64,000 nucleotides of DNA from Stenotrophobium rhamnosiphilum. Lineage in GTDB: Bacteria > Pseudomonadota > Gammaproteobacteria > Nevskiales > Nevskiaceae. The number at the start of each line of letters is the position of its first letter. Within the stretch, counting starts at the first letter, position 1. Below, one piece after another: positions 43,827 to 52,988 of this stretch. Position numbers and translations under genes: made by a program. Location of the stretch: contig NZ_QANS01000007.1 in NCBI RefSeq assembly GCF_003052265.1, positions 62,001-126,000 on the forward strand, in the 5' to 3' direction. A model generated the notes under the pieces. It had not been told where the DNA came from and made no database searches. It saw only the letters and a list, made by a program, of their open reading frames with translations.

Positions 43827-45233
43827 ATGAGCGACACAATCAAACTGGCCGACCTCAAGAAAGGCGAAGCCCGTTGCCCCGGCGCACCGAGCACGCAGGA
43901 CATCATTGCGGCCGATAAGGTTGCGGCGCCAGGCTGGGTGCGTTCGGAGTCTTACCAGTTCCTTGGTGACGAAGACATTTCCAAAGATCGTTACATCGAT
44001 CCCGCCTACGCCAAAAAAGAAATCACCAGTCTGTGGGCCAAGACCTGGCAGTTCGCCTGCCGCGAAGAGCACATCCCTTCAGTTGGCGATTATCACGTCT
44101 ACGATCTCGGCCCTTACTCCTTCATCATCACGCGCGTTGCCGAGAACGACATTCGCGCTTACTACAACGCGTGTTTGCATCGCGGCACCAAGCTGCGTGC
44201 ATCGGGCACTGAAGGCAATGCAGAAGAGTTCAAGTGCAGCTTCCACGGCTGGACCTGGAACATCGACGGCACGCATAAAGAAACGTTGTGCCCTTGGGAT
44301 TTCCCCCACGTTGAATTCAAGAAACTCACGCTGCCAGAAGCCAAAGTCGAACGCCTCGGTGGTTTCGTCTTCATCAACATGGACAAGGACGCGCCAACGC
44401 TCGCTGAATATCTTGGCCCCGCCGCCAAGTCACACATCGACGCGTGGAAGCTGGAGAATCGCTACATCTATCTGCACGTCTCCAAGCGCCTGCCTTGCAA
44501 CTGGAAGCTCGCCATCGATGCGTTCCTTGAGGCGTATCACGTTATCGAAACGCATCCACAGGTTGCGCCTTCGAACGGCGACGCTAACACGCAGTACGAC
44601 GTTTATGGCGAGCATGTGAATCGCTTCATCTCGCCGCTCGGCGTGGTCAGTCCGCATCTTTACGGCAAGATCAGCGAGCAGGATGTTCTCAACCAATTTA
44701 CCTTGGGTGACAGCAGCGCGATGGGCGATACCAAGCTCAGCGTCAAAGATGGCGGCACTGCACGCGCTGTAATGGCAGAGATGTTCCGCGGCATGTTTGA
44801 AAAGGCAACGAATACCGATCTTTCGAAAGTATCGGACTCCGAACTGCTCGACTGCTTCTCCTACACCGTATTCCCCAACATCTTCCTGTTCCCCGGCATT
44901 TCACTGCCGATGATTTATCGCTTCCGCCCTGATCCACGCGATCATCGCAAGTGCATTTACGAAGTCTTGTTCATGCGCCCGTTGCCACTCGACGGCAATC
45001 GCCCGATGCCAGCAGAACCGATCCATCTCGAAGATCACCAGTCGTTCTGCGAAGCCGAAGGCATGGACCCAGGCTTTGGCGCCATCCTCGATCAAGACAC
45101 TGACAACCTCATCCTTCAGCAAGAAGGTTTGGAAGCCAGCGCCAAACCGGGCCTCACACTCGGCAACTATCAGGAAATCCGCGTGCGCCACTTTGAGCGT
45201 GCCGTTGATAAATACGTCAAGCCCAACAGTTGA
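43827..45233 (+). CDS. Rieske non-heme iron oxygenase, alpha subunit
   Basis: A 468-residue ring-hydroxylating oxygenase. The Rieske cluster ligands are in CLHRG (C115, H117) and CSFHGW (~136-139). The mononuclear iron site is in EAYHVIETH (~235-242), with the late Asp in GAILDQDTDN. No small beta subunit gene is nearby, so it may be an alpha-only (KshA/carnitine-type or PobA-like) enzyme. TTGGAG precedes the ATG. It works with the Rieske ferredoxin encoded 6 bases downstream. Substrate unknown. Confidence 0.92.
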   Translation: MSDTIKLADLKKGEARCPGAPSTQDIIAADKVAAPGWVRSESYQFLGDEDISKDRYIDPAYAKKEITSLWAKTWQFACREEHIPSVGDYHVYDLGPYSFIITRVAENDIRAYYNACLHRGTKLRASGTEGNAEEFKCSFHGWTWNIDGTHKETLCPWDFPHVEFKKLTLPEAKVERLGGFVFINMDKDAPTLAEYLGPAAKSHIDAWKLENRYIYLHVSKRLPCNWKLAIDAFLEAYHVIETHPQVAPSNGDANTQYDVYGEHVNRFISPLGVVSPHLYGKISEQDVLNQFTLGDSSAMGDTKLSVKDGGTARAVMAEMFRGMFEKATNTDLSKVSDSELLDCFSYTVFPNIFLFPGISLPMIYRFRPDPRDHRKCIYEVLFMRPLPLDGNRPMPAEPIHLEDHQSFCEAEGMDPGFGAILDQDTDNLILQQEGLEASAKPGLTLGNYQEIRVRHFERAVDKYVKPNS

Positions 45234-45239
45234 GTTCAC

Positions 45240-45572
45240 GTGAGTACAGAAACTAGTGCAGCGTCAGCACAATTTGAACGCGTCCTGAAACTTGCTGACC
45301 TGCCTGCAGGTAGCAAGAAGGCGGTTGAGATCAACGGCAAGTGCGTGTTGGTGTGCAACGTCAACAGCAAGTTGTTCGCCATCTCCAACATCTGCTCGCA
45401 CAACGAGAAGCCACTGGAGCGTGGTCGCCTAGGCAACGGCTGGATTGCGTGTCCGACCCATGGCGCGCGTTTTGATCTGGCGACCGGTGCCGCGCTCAAT
45501 CTACCTGCGAAACTTCCTGTCGCCACTTTTGAAGTGCGCACAACAGACGAGTGGATTGAAGTTCTAGTCTAA
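45240..45572 (+). CDS. Rieske-type [2Fe-2S] ferredoxin
   Basis: A 110-residue carrier with C52-x-H54 (CSH) and C71-x2-H74 (CPTH), the two-Cys/two-His cluster of BphF/NdoA-type ferredoxins. GTG start immediately after the oxygenase gene. It should deliver electrons to that oxygenase; the reductase must come from elsewhere, as none is in the window. Confidence 0.93.
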   Translation: MSTETSAASAQFERVLKLADLPAGSKKAVEINGKCVLVCNVNSKLFAISNICSHNEKPLERGRLGNGWIACPTHGARFDLATGAALNLPAKLPVATFEVRTTDEWIEVLV

Positions 45573-45588
45573 GAACGCAGTCTTCAAT

Positions 45589-45702
45589 CCCCTCTCCCCG
45601 CGTGCGGGGAGAGGGCTAGGGTGAGGGGCTATACGCAACTGGCGCACCATTTCCAAACAGCCCCTCACCCCAACCCTCTCCCCACATTCGTAGGGAGAGG
45701 GA
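45589..45702. repeat. family A dispersed repeat (copy A5)
   Basis: Typical ~110-bp element with plain GAGAGGG arms, between the Rieske ferredoxin and acyl-CoA dehydrogenase genes. Confidence 0.9.
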
Positions 45703-45778
45703 GACCAGCCATGAAATACGAACCCTCTAGACGCGCACAACAGATGTGCGCATCAATTGATTGCGGTAAAGTCTACTG

Positions 45779-46972
45779 ATGAACAGTACTGTTGATTCCA
45801 ATAATCTGCGCGAAGAAGTCCGCGCCTGGCTAACGCAAAACGTCCCGCAGGATTGGCGCCAAGCCATGACCGGCACTGATCAGGACGCATTCGTTAAAGC
45901 GCAGCGCGACTGGTTCAATAAACTCGTTGCCGCTGGCTACGCCACGCCGCATTGGCCAGAAGGTTGGCCCGGTGGTGGCCGCTCACTCGCAGACCAGAAA
46001 ATCATCTACGAAGAAACCGCACGCGCTGATGCGCCTCGTTTGATTCTGTTCTTCGTTGCGCTCTATCACTCCGCTTGCACGTTGATGGAGTGGGGCACGC
46101 AAGAGCAAAAAGAAAAATATCTACCCGGAATCCTCAAGGGCGAAATCTGGTGCCAAGGTTTCTCGGAACCCAACGCCGGTTCAGATCTCGCATCCGTCAA
46201 AACACGCGCAGAACTCAAAGGCGATCGCTACGTCATCAACGGCCAGAAAACCTGGTCGACCATGGCGCAGTACGCAGACAAATGTCTGCTACTCACGCGC
46301 ACCGGAAAATCAGAACCGCCGCAGGGTGGCCTCACTTATCTATTGCTCGACATGAAAGCCAAGGGCGTCTCCGTGCGTCCCATCTCGCAGATCACCGGCG
46401 ACGACGAATTCGCCGAGATTTTCTTCGACGATGTTGAAGTGCTCGTTGAAGATCGCGTAGGTAAAGACGGCGAAGGCTGGGCCGTGGCGCAATCAACACT
46501 CTCATCCGAGCGCGGCCTCACGCTCGTCGAGCTTACGCAGCGCATGCGTTACTCACTCGCCAAGGTTGCAGAAGTGATGCGTGAACGTGGTCGCGCAAGT
46601 GATCCAGCAATTCGCAAAGAGTTGGGTGCACTTATTGCCAAAGTAAATGCTTCATGTGCACTAGCGGATCAATATCTGCTCAAGCGCATCTCTGGCACTG
46701 AAGCTGCGGGCGATGCTTCCATCGTCAAGCTTAACTACGCCAGAACGCTGCGCGAGTTCACCAAGCTCGGCATGAGCATCAGCGGTCTTCAAGGTCAGTA
46801 CTTTGAAGACTTCACGCGTGGCGGAAGTCAGGAGACTGGCAACTGGACCGTCGATTTCATGAACTCCTACAACTGGTCCATCGCCGGTGGCAGTGACGAA
46901 ATCCAACGCAACATCATCGCCGAACGCATGCTGCTGATGCCGCGCGAGCCGAAGAACTGGCAGCTGTCATGA
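45779..46972 (+). CDS. acyl-CoA dehydrogenase (heteromeric type, subunit 1)
   Basis: A 397-residue acyl-CoA dehydrogenase. GFSEPNAGSDLASVKTRA is signature 1, ITGDDEFAEIFFDDVEV the central strand, and SYNWSIAGGSDEIQRNIIAERML the C-terminus. Overlaps the next dehydrogenase by 4 bases (ATGA). Paired genes like this encode alpha2beta2 dehydrogenases, as in the ChsE/FadE pairs of steroid side-chain oxidation; the resemblance in arrangement is what I see, the substrate is inferred. Confidence 0.9.
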   Translation: MNSTVDSNNLREEVRAWLTQNVPQDWRQAMTGTDQDAFVKAQRDWFNKLVAAGYATPHWPEGWPGGGRSLADQKIIYEETARADAPRLILFFVALYHSACTLMEWGTQEQKEKYLPGILKGEIWCQGFSEPNAGSDLASVKTRAELKGDRYVINGQKTWSTMAQYADKCLLLTRTGKSEPPQGGLTYLLLDMKAKGVSVRPISQITGDDEFAEIFFDDVEVLVEDRVGKDGEGWAVAQSTLSSERGLTLVELTQRMRYSLAKVAEVMRERGRASDPAIRKELGALIAKVNASCALADQYLLKRISGTEAAGDASIVKLNYARTLREFTKLGMSISGLQGQYFEDFTRGGSQETGNWTVDFMNSYNWSIAGGSDEIQRNIIAERMLLMPREPKNWQLS

Positions 46973-48024
46973 GCGCCTCAAATACTTATCAGCGCAGTGA
47001 TGCTGAAAGCCAATTGATTGAACTGCGCGATTCCGCGCGCCAAGTGTTGAGTGGACTCGGCCTTGCCGTTAACGAAGAGAAAGTCTGGCCTATCGTTACT
47101 GACTTAGGTTGGTTGCTCGTTGGCGTTCCAGAAACACTCGGTGGACTAGAGCAGGGCGTCACAGGTTCTTGCGCGTTCCACGCGGAATTGGGCCGCAGCC
47201 TCGCAGCAGCGCCATATGCCGCCGCAACAATCGCTATCGATGCAATCTGCCATTCCACCCTCGCAAATCAGCAAAGCTTGATCGAACGATTTGCGACGGG
47301 TGAAATCGTCACGGCTTCGTTGGCAGAGTCTGCCGTTGCCATTGCAAGCAACAAAGTCACCGGCACGATGACTGCGGTTCCATCCGCAGATAAAGCGAGT
47401 CATGTTCTCGTCTGCGTTGAAAACAGCGAACTCGTCGCATTGTTGTCACTCAATCAACCCGGCGTAGAAATTACCGCACGCCAGACTTGGGACACAACAC
47501 GTCGCTTGTTTGATGTGCGTTTCGCTGACGTGGCTCTAGATGAAACGCTGACGCTTGCGAGTGGAGCTGACGCCAAAACACTCAGCAGCCGAATCTCCAC
47601 ACTACGCGATTTCGCACTGGCAGCAGACGCAGTCGGCGGTGCGGAAGCGTTGCTCGAAATGACTGTGGAATATCTAAAAACGCGTAAACAGTTCGGCCGT
47701 CCTCTGGCACTGTTCCAGGCGCTGAAGCATCGCTGCGCCGATCTGAAGATGCTTATCTCCAGCGCCGAAGCCTTGTTGAACGACAGCCTGAGCCGAGTTG
47801 GTAATCAGCTTGATGGTGCACAAGCTGTAGCGATGGGAAAAGCGGCAAAATATCTGGCTTGCTCTGTGTATGCCCGTGTTGCGGAAGAATCGTTGCAGTT
47901 GCACGGTGGTATCGGTATGACTTCCGAGTATCCCTGCCATTTGTATTTGAAGCGTGCGTTGCTTAATGAGCATTTGGGCTCAGGAAATTACGAGCTTGAT
48001 ATTGCGGATCACTTCTTGTCTTAA
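46969..48024 (+). CDS. acyl-CoA dehydrogenase (heteromeric type, subunit 2)
   Basis: A 351-residue, shorter and more divergent dehydrogenase. It retains LAESAVAI in place of the usual TEPxAGSD motif, TRKQFGRPLALFQALKHRCADL and LQLHGGIGMTSEYPCHLYLKR. The changed first signature suggests this subunit may bind little FAD alone and works with the upstream partner. ATGA overlap implies translation coupling and 1:1 assembly. Confidence 0.88.
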   Translation: MSASNTYQRSDAESQLIELRDSARQVLSGLGLAVNEEKVWPIVTDLGWLLVGVPETLGGLEQGVTGSCAFHAELGRSLAAAPYAAATIAIDAICHSTLANQQSLIERFATGEIVTASLAESAVAIASNKVTGTMTAVPSADKASHVLVCVENSELVALLSLNQPGVEITARQTWDTTRRLFDVRFADVALDETLTLASGADAKTLSSRISTLRDFALAADAVGGAEALLEMTVEYLKTRKQFGRPLALFQALKHRCADLKMLISSAEALLNDSLSRVGNQLDGAQAVAMGKAAKYLACSVYARVAEESLQLHGGIGMTSEYPCHLYLKRALLNEHLGSGNYELDIADHFLS

Positions 48025-48034
48025 ATGCTGTTCT

Positions 48035-48143
48035 CCCTCTCCCCATGCTTTTTATGGGGAGAGGGCGGGGGTGAGGGGCCAGCGCACTTAGCAAATATCG
48101 CAGCCCCTCACCCTGACCCTCTCCCCGCAAGCGGGGAGAGGGA
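48035..48143. repeat. family A dispersed repeat (copy A6)
   Basis: Between convergent genes (acyl-CoA dehydrogenase and DoxX-like); plain GAGAGGG arms. Confidence 0.9.
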
Positions 48144-48152
48144 AGTAAAGAC

Positions 48153-48542
48153 TTAAGCCGAAGCCGTGAGTTTGCGTGCGGCCCGTTCGGGAAAAATCGC
48201 AAACCAAACAAACCAGACAAACAAGAACTGAAACGGCAAACGGATATAAAGGAACTTAGGCGGAATATCCGCATAAAGCTCCGGGTGCATCGCCATGTAA
48301 ACATTGGCAGGGTAGACCGCAATGATCAGTGCGATGAGGCCGTAGCCTGCGAGCAAACGCGTTTGTGGCACCAGAATGCCGATGCCGCCGAGCAATTCGA
48401 ACACGCCGCTGATGATGACCAGCTCTTTGTGATAACCCAGATAATCGGGCATCGCCATGACAAAGAAATCCATCAAGGCAAAGTGAGCAATACCGCCGCC
48501 GATGAAGAATGTCGCAATAACCAGCAAAGGAATACGAGGCAT
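48153..48542 (-). CDS. DoxX-like small membrane protein
   Basis: A 129-residue protein with four predicted transmembrane helices (residues ~4-24, 43-59, 64-81, 100-118). It has the GGGIAHF and VFELLGGIGILVP motifs of the DoxX/DoxD group. The family is linked to redox reactions at the membrane, but a specific role cannot be given. Confidence 0.82.
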   Translation of the reverse strand: MPRIPLLVIATFFIGGGIAHFALMDFFVMAMPDYLGYHKELVIISGVFELLGGIGILVPQTRLLAGYGLIALIIAVYPANVYMAMHPELYADIPPKFLYIRLPFQFLFVWFVWFAIFPERAARKLTASA

Positions 48543-48625
48543 GGTGTTTCCTGTTGGAACTACAGTTTGATTGAAGCATCATCTGCCCACATCGTGGCCA
48601 CAGCCTCACCCTTACGGCTTATCTC

Positions 48626-49099
48626 ATGAATGACATCCAAGCACTCCATGACATCGAAGCAATCAAACAACTCAAGGCGCGCTATTGCCGCTTTCTAGAT
48701 GCCAAGGACTGGACCGCATGGCGCGACATCTTCACTGATGACTTTGTCAGCGATACAACTGGCGCAGGCGGTCAGCTCATTACCGGCGCAGATGACTTCA
48801 TCGCCCTGGTGAAAAAATTCCTCGGCAAGCCCAAGCAAGTCACCGTCCACCAAGTGCACGCACCAGAGATCGAACTGACCTCTGTCACCACGGCCAAGGG
48901 TATCTGGGCGCTAGAAGATTTTGTCAGGTTCGCTCTAGGCCTCAACCTACGCGGCTACGGCCACTATGAAGAGACCTACGAAAAGGTTGATGGCCAGTGG
49001 CGCATCAAATACTCCAAGCTGACCCGCCTACGCGAAGACCTCGTTACCCCATTCTTTTCGTTCTATGTCTCAAACCTGCTCAGAAAAGTACGAAAGTAA
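48626..49099 (+). CDS. SnoaL-like (NTF2-fold) protein
   Basis: A 157-residue protein: IEAIKQLKARYCRFLDAKDWTAWRDIFTDDFV is the conserved start of SnoaL_4/BaiE-type proteins, with Tyr, Asp and later His (TVHQVHAPEIEL) around the pocket. Relatives include bile-acid 7-alpha-dehydratase and steroid isomerases; exact chemistry unknown. It lies alone between DoxX-like and histidine kinase genes. Confidence 0.8.
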   Translation: MNDIQALHDIEAIKQLKARYCRFLDAKDWTAWRDIFTDDFVSDTTGAGGQLITGADDFIALVKKFLGKPKQVTVHQVHAPEIELTSVTTAKGIWALEDFVRFALGLNLRGYGHYEETYEKVDGQWRIKYSKLTRLREDLVTPFFSFYVSNLLRKVRK

Positions 49100-49323
49100 T
49101 CTGAGCCTGCCCCGGCCCTGTTTCATCCCTGAAACACCCCTCCCCAATTCTTCCGCGTAAGACATAAGTCGTTGCCAGTGAGGGCACGTTTGGGCTTTCT
49201 TGCGGCCGTATAGTCAGGGCAGACATATAAACCGAGCTGGGCAGTAAAGAGACTCAGTCGGTCAAAAAAGCCCAACGAAGGGCTATGCGAAAAACCGAAT
49301 TACGGGCGCATGGGGAGTCAGGG

Positions 49324-51123
49324 ATGCTCCAAAGAGCGATTGTTGTCGCAGCTATTTTCATGGCTTTGGCTGTGCTTGGGTTTTTGGTTTTCAAAACCCA
49401 GTCCACACCACAAGATCTCAACCAACACATTGAGCGCGTCTCAAAAATCACGCGCCTGCAGCAGCTCAATGCCGAGTTCGATCAAGAGATCGCCAAGGCT
49501 CGACTCGGTTTGGATGCCGAACCCAAAGCCCTCGCAGCTGCTCAGAAAAAATTCCAAGACGAAGCCGCCGCATTCGCAGAAAGCAATTCTGTGCTCAGCA
49601 ATGTTGGCGCTCAGGTCGAGAACGCCCTGCGTGATTACTTTCAGGCCGCACGCCAAAAAGAACAGTTGCTAAGCGACTACCGCGCACAGCTCAGCGAATA
49701 CAACAGCAAGTTTCGCGACATGCGTGAAGAAGGCGAGCAAGTGTTGTCGCAGATCGGCCAACGCGAACAAGCGCGCAAGCAAGTCCTGACCCTTATGGTT
49801 GAAGCCACGACCTACTGCGTGGCCGCCGCGCCATTGAATGGCGATTATCTTGAACGCATCAGATCGTCACTCGCTGACAGCGTCTCAGAAGGTGATAACG
49901 CCGTCTTGCACAGAAAGCTACTCGCCCTGTCCGCAGCCGTACGCAGCGTGCGTTTCGCCAAAGACAATCTGCAAACCAAAACACAAACCCTGCTCGCCGT
50001 GCCAACGGCAGACGCACTGCAAAACGTGCTCAACGAGTACTACAACGCCTACTCAACACAAGAGTCCTCCATCAGTCGCTACAGATTGCTGCTCGCGATC
50101 TATGCATCCGCGCTGTTACTCGTCTTTGCACTCGTCGGCTGGCGCCTGCGCTACAGCTATCGCGCATTGGATCGCAGCAACGCACAGCTGCAAGACAGCA
50201 ACGCGCACCTTGAAGAATCCGTGCAAGCGAGAACGCAAGAACTCCGCAAAGCACTCAGCGATTTGCGTCTGCAACAAGCGCAACTCGTGCAATCCGAAAA
50301 AATGGCCTCACTCGGTCAGATGGTCGCCGGCGTCGCACACGAAATTAATACACCACTCGGCTACGCCCGCAGCAATGTCGAAACCGTTCGTGAATCCACC
50401 AACGGCATGCGCGCACTCATTCAAAGCTTTGAGGCCGCCATCAAAACGCCAGGCGCCGCCACTCTCGCAGCGCTCGAAGAATCACGCCGCAACTGGAACC
50501 CAGAAGAAGGCCTGGAAGAACTCGATGTGCTGCTAGGCGACGCCGACCACGGCCTTGGACAAATCTCCGAGCTGGTCATGAGCCTCAAAGACTTCTCACG
50601 CGTCGATCGCTCAATGACCGAACTGTTTGATCTCAACGATGGCTTGGAAAACGCCATCAAGATCTGCCAAAACCAGTTCAAGCATCGCATCGAAGTCCAA
50701 AGAAACTACGGCACGCTGCCACGCATTCCATGCGCACCGTCGCAGCTCAATCAGGTGTTCCTCAACATCATCAATAACGGCGCACAGGCCATCGATGGCG
50801 AAGGCTTCATCCAGATCAACACGCGTGATGTCGGTGACACCGTAGAAGTCTCCATCATCGACAGCGGCTGCGGCATGGATGAGCAAACGCAGGCGCATAT
50901 CTTTGAGCCCTTCTTCACCACCAAAGATGTCGGCCAAGGCACAGGCCTCGGACTGTCGATTGTCTTCCGCATCATTGAAGATCATCGCGGCACCATCCGC
51001 GTGATATCCGCGCCGGGGCAGGGCACAGAGTTTGTGATCTCACTGCCCAAGAAAGCACACAAAGCCGCCGCAAATCAGGCCAGCGCCTCCGGCCCAACAG
51101 AGGCCGAGCTAAGCCCGGCGTAA
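49324..51123 (+). CDS. membrane sensor histidine kinase
   Basis: A 599-residue kinase. TM1 lies at ~5-23, a helical sensor region at ~30-250, TM2 at ~252-275, and then a coiled coil (LQDSNAHLEESVQARTQELRKAL). The HisKA box MVAGVAHEINTPLGYARSN has the phospho-acceptor His near 339, and the ATPase has N-box QLNQVFLNIINNGAQAI and G-boxes DSGCGMD and GQGTGLGLS. Start at 49324 chosen because GGGGAG lies 6 bases upstream; the ATG at 49285 is possible. It starts a three-gene unit with a response regulator and a TonB-like protein. Confidence 0.92.
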   Translation: MLQRAIVVAAIFMALAVLGFLVFKTQSTPQDLNQHIERVSKITRLQQLNAEFDQEIAKARLGLDAEPKALAAAQKKFQDEAAAFAESNSVLSNVGAQVENALRDYFQAARQKEQLLSDYRAQLSEYNSKFRDMREEGEQVLSQIGQREQARKQVLTLMVEATTYCVAAAPLNGDYLERIRSSLADSVSEGDNAVLHRKLLALSAAVRSVRFAKDNLQTKTQTLLAVPTADALQNVLNEYYNAYSTQESSISRYRLLLAIYASALLLVFALVGWRLRYSYRALDRSNAQLQDSNAHLEESVQARTQELRKALSDLRLQQAQLVQSEKMASLGQMVAGVAHEINTPLGYARSNVETVRESTNGMRALIQSFEAAIKTPGAATLAALEESRRNWNPEEGLEELDVLLGDADHGLGQISELVMSLKDFSRVDRSMTELFDLNDGLENAIKICQNQFKHRIEVQRNYGTLPRIPCAPSQLNQVFLNIINNGAQAIDGEGFIQINTRDVGDTVEVSIIDSGCGMDEQTQAHIFEPFFTTKDVGQGTGLGLSIVFRIIEDHRGTIRVISAPGQGTEFVISLPKKAHKAAANQASASGPTEAELSPA

Positions 51124-51133
51124 GCAGAACCAT

Positions 51134-52072
51134 ATGACTGATCTTCCAATCTCAGCGCGCCCGCGCATCCTGTTTGTAGACGACGAGCCGCGCATCCTCA
51201 TCGCACTCAAAGCGATGTTCAAACAAGATTACGAAATCACCACCGCCCCAGGCGGAGCCGCCGCAATTGATTTGATCAAGACCAATGTCTTCGATGTCAT
51301 CGTCAGCGATCAACGCATGCCCGGCGTCACCGGTGTAGAAGTGCTCCGCGCCGCGCGAGACAACCAGCCCAAAGCCGTGCGCCTCTTGCTCACTGGCTAT
51401 TCAGACCTCAACGCAATTATTGGTTCGATCAACGAAGGCGAGATCTTCCGCTTCATCTCCAAGCCTTGGTCCAACACCGAACTGCGCGCCACGCTCGCGT
51501 CTGCAGTGCGAGCTTCATCAGTAGAACAAATCGCACTGCCACCGATCACAGATGCCGCAGGCGTCCAACAACCGCCTTCCGGCGTTGGTGTGCTCGTGCT
51601 CGATGATGATCCGCAAACATTCGCAAACCTCAAACACGCACTAGAGAGCAGTCGCGATGTTTTCGCAGCCTCCACCGTTGATGGCTGCCTAGAGATACTC
51701 AGCAAAAACTCCATCGGCGTGATCTTCACCGAGCTTGTTGTGGGTGGGGAGGAAGTCGCACTGTTGTTATCCGCACTGCGTGAGCATCACCCGAGTCTGG
51801 TTGTGGTGGTCATCACCCATCAAGCCGATGCAGGCCACAGCATTGAGCTCATCAACCACGGGCAGATCTATCGCCTGTTGCTCAAGCCCAGCAGCGATAG
51901 CGTGCTGCGCGGCACCGTCAACATCGCCACTCGCCGCTTTCAAATGCTCCAGCAACATCCCGAGCAGATACAGCGCATCGTTGTTGAGCCCAATCCACAA
52001 CTACAAGCGCCTGCTGCTGGTGGGCTCTTATCCCGCATCAAAAAGATCTTCACTTCAAGCTGGGCGTCGTAA
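51134..52072 (+). CDS. double-receiver response regulator without DNA-binding domain
   Basis: A 312-residue protein. The first receiver (~10-125) is intact: acid pocket D16/D17, phospho-acceptor Asp59 (VSDQRMPG), Thr87 and Lys110. The second (~150-275) is degenerate: LVLDDDP keeps the acid pocket, but the acceptor strand reads IFTELV with no Asp. A helix-turn-helix is absent; the short basic C-terminus ends ...LLSRIKKIFTSSWAS. Output may therefore be by protein contact. Cognate of the kinase just upstream. Confidence 0.88.
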   Translation: MTDLPISARPRILFVDDEPRILIALKAMFKQDYEITTAPGGAAAIDLIKTNVFDVIVSDQRMPGVTGVEVLRAARDNQPKAVRLLLTGYSDLNAIIGSINEGEIFRFISKPWSNTELRATLASAVRASSVEQIALPPITDAAGVQQPPSGVGVLVLDDDPQTFANLKHALESSRDVFAASTVDGCLEILSKNSIGVIFTELVVGGEEVALLLSALREHHPSLVVVVITHQADAGHSIELINHGQIYRLLLKPSSDSVLRGTVNIATRRFQMLQQHPEQIQRIVVEPNPQLQAPAAGGLLSRIKKIFTSSWAS

Positions 52073-52080
52073 GGATCAAC

Positions 52081-52833
52081 ATGGCCGAAGAAAATCCTGA
52101 GAATCAAACCTTGATGGGCAAGCTGGCCGCGCTGCTCGGAAAATCTGCCGAGTACTCCATCGCCTTTGCCCTACTCGCCGTGTGCTTGATCGTCGGCGTA
52201 GCCGTGTGGCTGCTCCAGCCCGGCGCACCGCCAGCCTCAAACGCAAACAACCAACTCGCACGCCCAACGCAAACACAATCATCAGCAACAACCGGCGCAG
52301 ACGAACAAGCCGCACTCGGCGCGTGGAAACAAAAACTAGAAGGCGGCTTTGATCAGGCAGAAAAACGCCCAAGCCGCACAGAAGACAGAAAAGAAATCCA
52401 AGAGCGCAAACAACAAGCAGAAGAGCCACCACCAAAACCACAAGCCAAAGCGCCAACACCTGTTGCAGCACCAGACCCAACGCCAGTCGCTGCCGCACGC
52501 GTAGTCGCCACGCCTGCTCCCGTTGTCGCATTGCCAAAGCCACAACCCGTACGCACCAACGCAGCCATCGACTGGTCAAGCTGCAAACGCCCCTCGTACC
52601 CAGAGACCTCAATTCGAAAGAACGAAGAAGGCGTAGTGATCATTGATGTAGATCTCGCCTCAGACGCTCACATCATCAACACGCGAGTGTCACAATCGAG
52701 CGGACATGAGCGCTTGGATGCCACCACTCAGCGCGCAATCGAAAAGTGCCGCTTCAATCCCGCAACGCTAGATGGAAGGCCGCAGGCATCAACGGCGGTT
52801 GTGCGGTTTACTTGGGCGTTGCAGAAGAAATAG
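52081..52833 (+). CDS. TonB-family protein
   Basis: A 250-residue inner-membrane protein: short cytoplasmic N-terminus, one TM at ~25-45, a Pro/Gln/Ala-rich spacer with Lys/Glu (EEPPPKPQAKAP) and a TonB C-terminal domain (RPSYPETSIRKNEEGVVIIDVDLASD...). AAGGA precedes the ATG by 7 bases. TonB proteins pass energy from the ion gradient to outer-membrane transporters; here no ExbB/ExbD or receptor gene is adjacent. Its pairing with a two-component system is unusual. Confidence 0.85.
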   Translation: MAEENPENQTLMGKLAALLGKSAEYSIAFALLAVCLIVGVAVWLLQPGAPPASNANNQLARPTQTQSSATTGADEQAALGAWKQKLEGGFDQAEKRPSRTEDRKEIQERKQQAEEPPPKPQAKAPTPVAAPDPTPVAAARVVATPAPVVALPKPQPVRTNAAIDWSSCKRPSYPETSIRKNEEGVVIIDVDLASDAHIINTRVSQSSGHERLDATTQRAIEKCRFNPATLDGRPQASTAVVRFTWALQKK

Positions 52834-52988
52834 CCTGAGATGCGCAGGGGTTAGTAAAAAATTAGAAATAAATCGAGCCTAGCCCATCGATTGGTTGAAT
52901 TTATAGCGCGCATGGCCCATTGCGAATGGACGCATAGGATACCGATACGGTAGAACGTCAATCTAAATTGATATCTGGAATTAGATAT

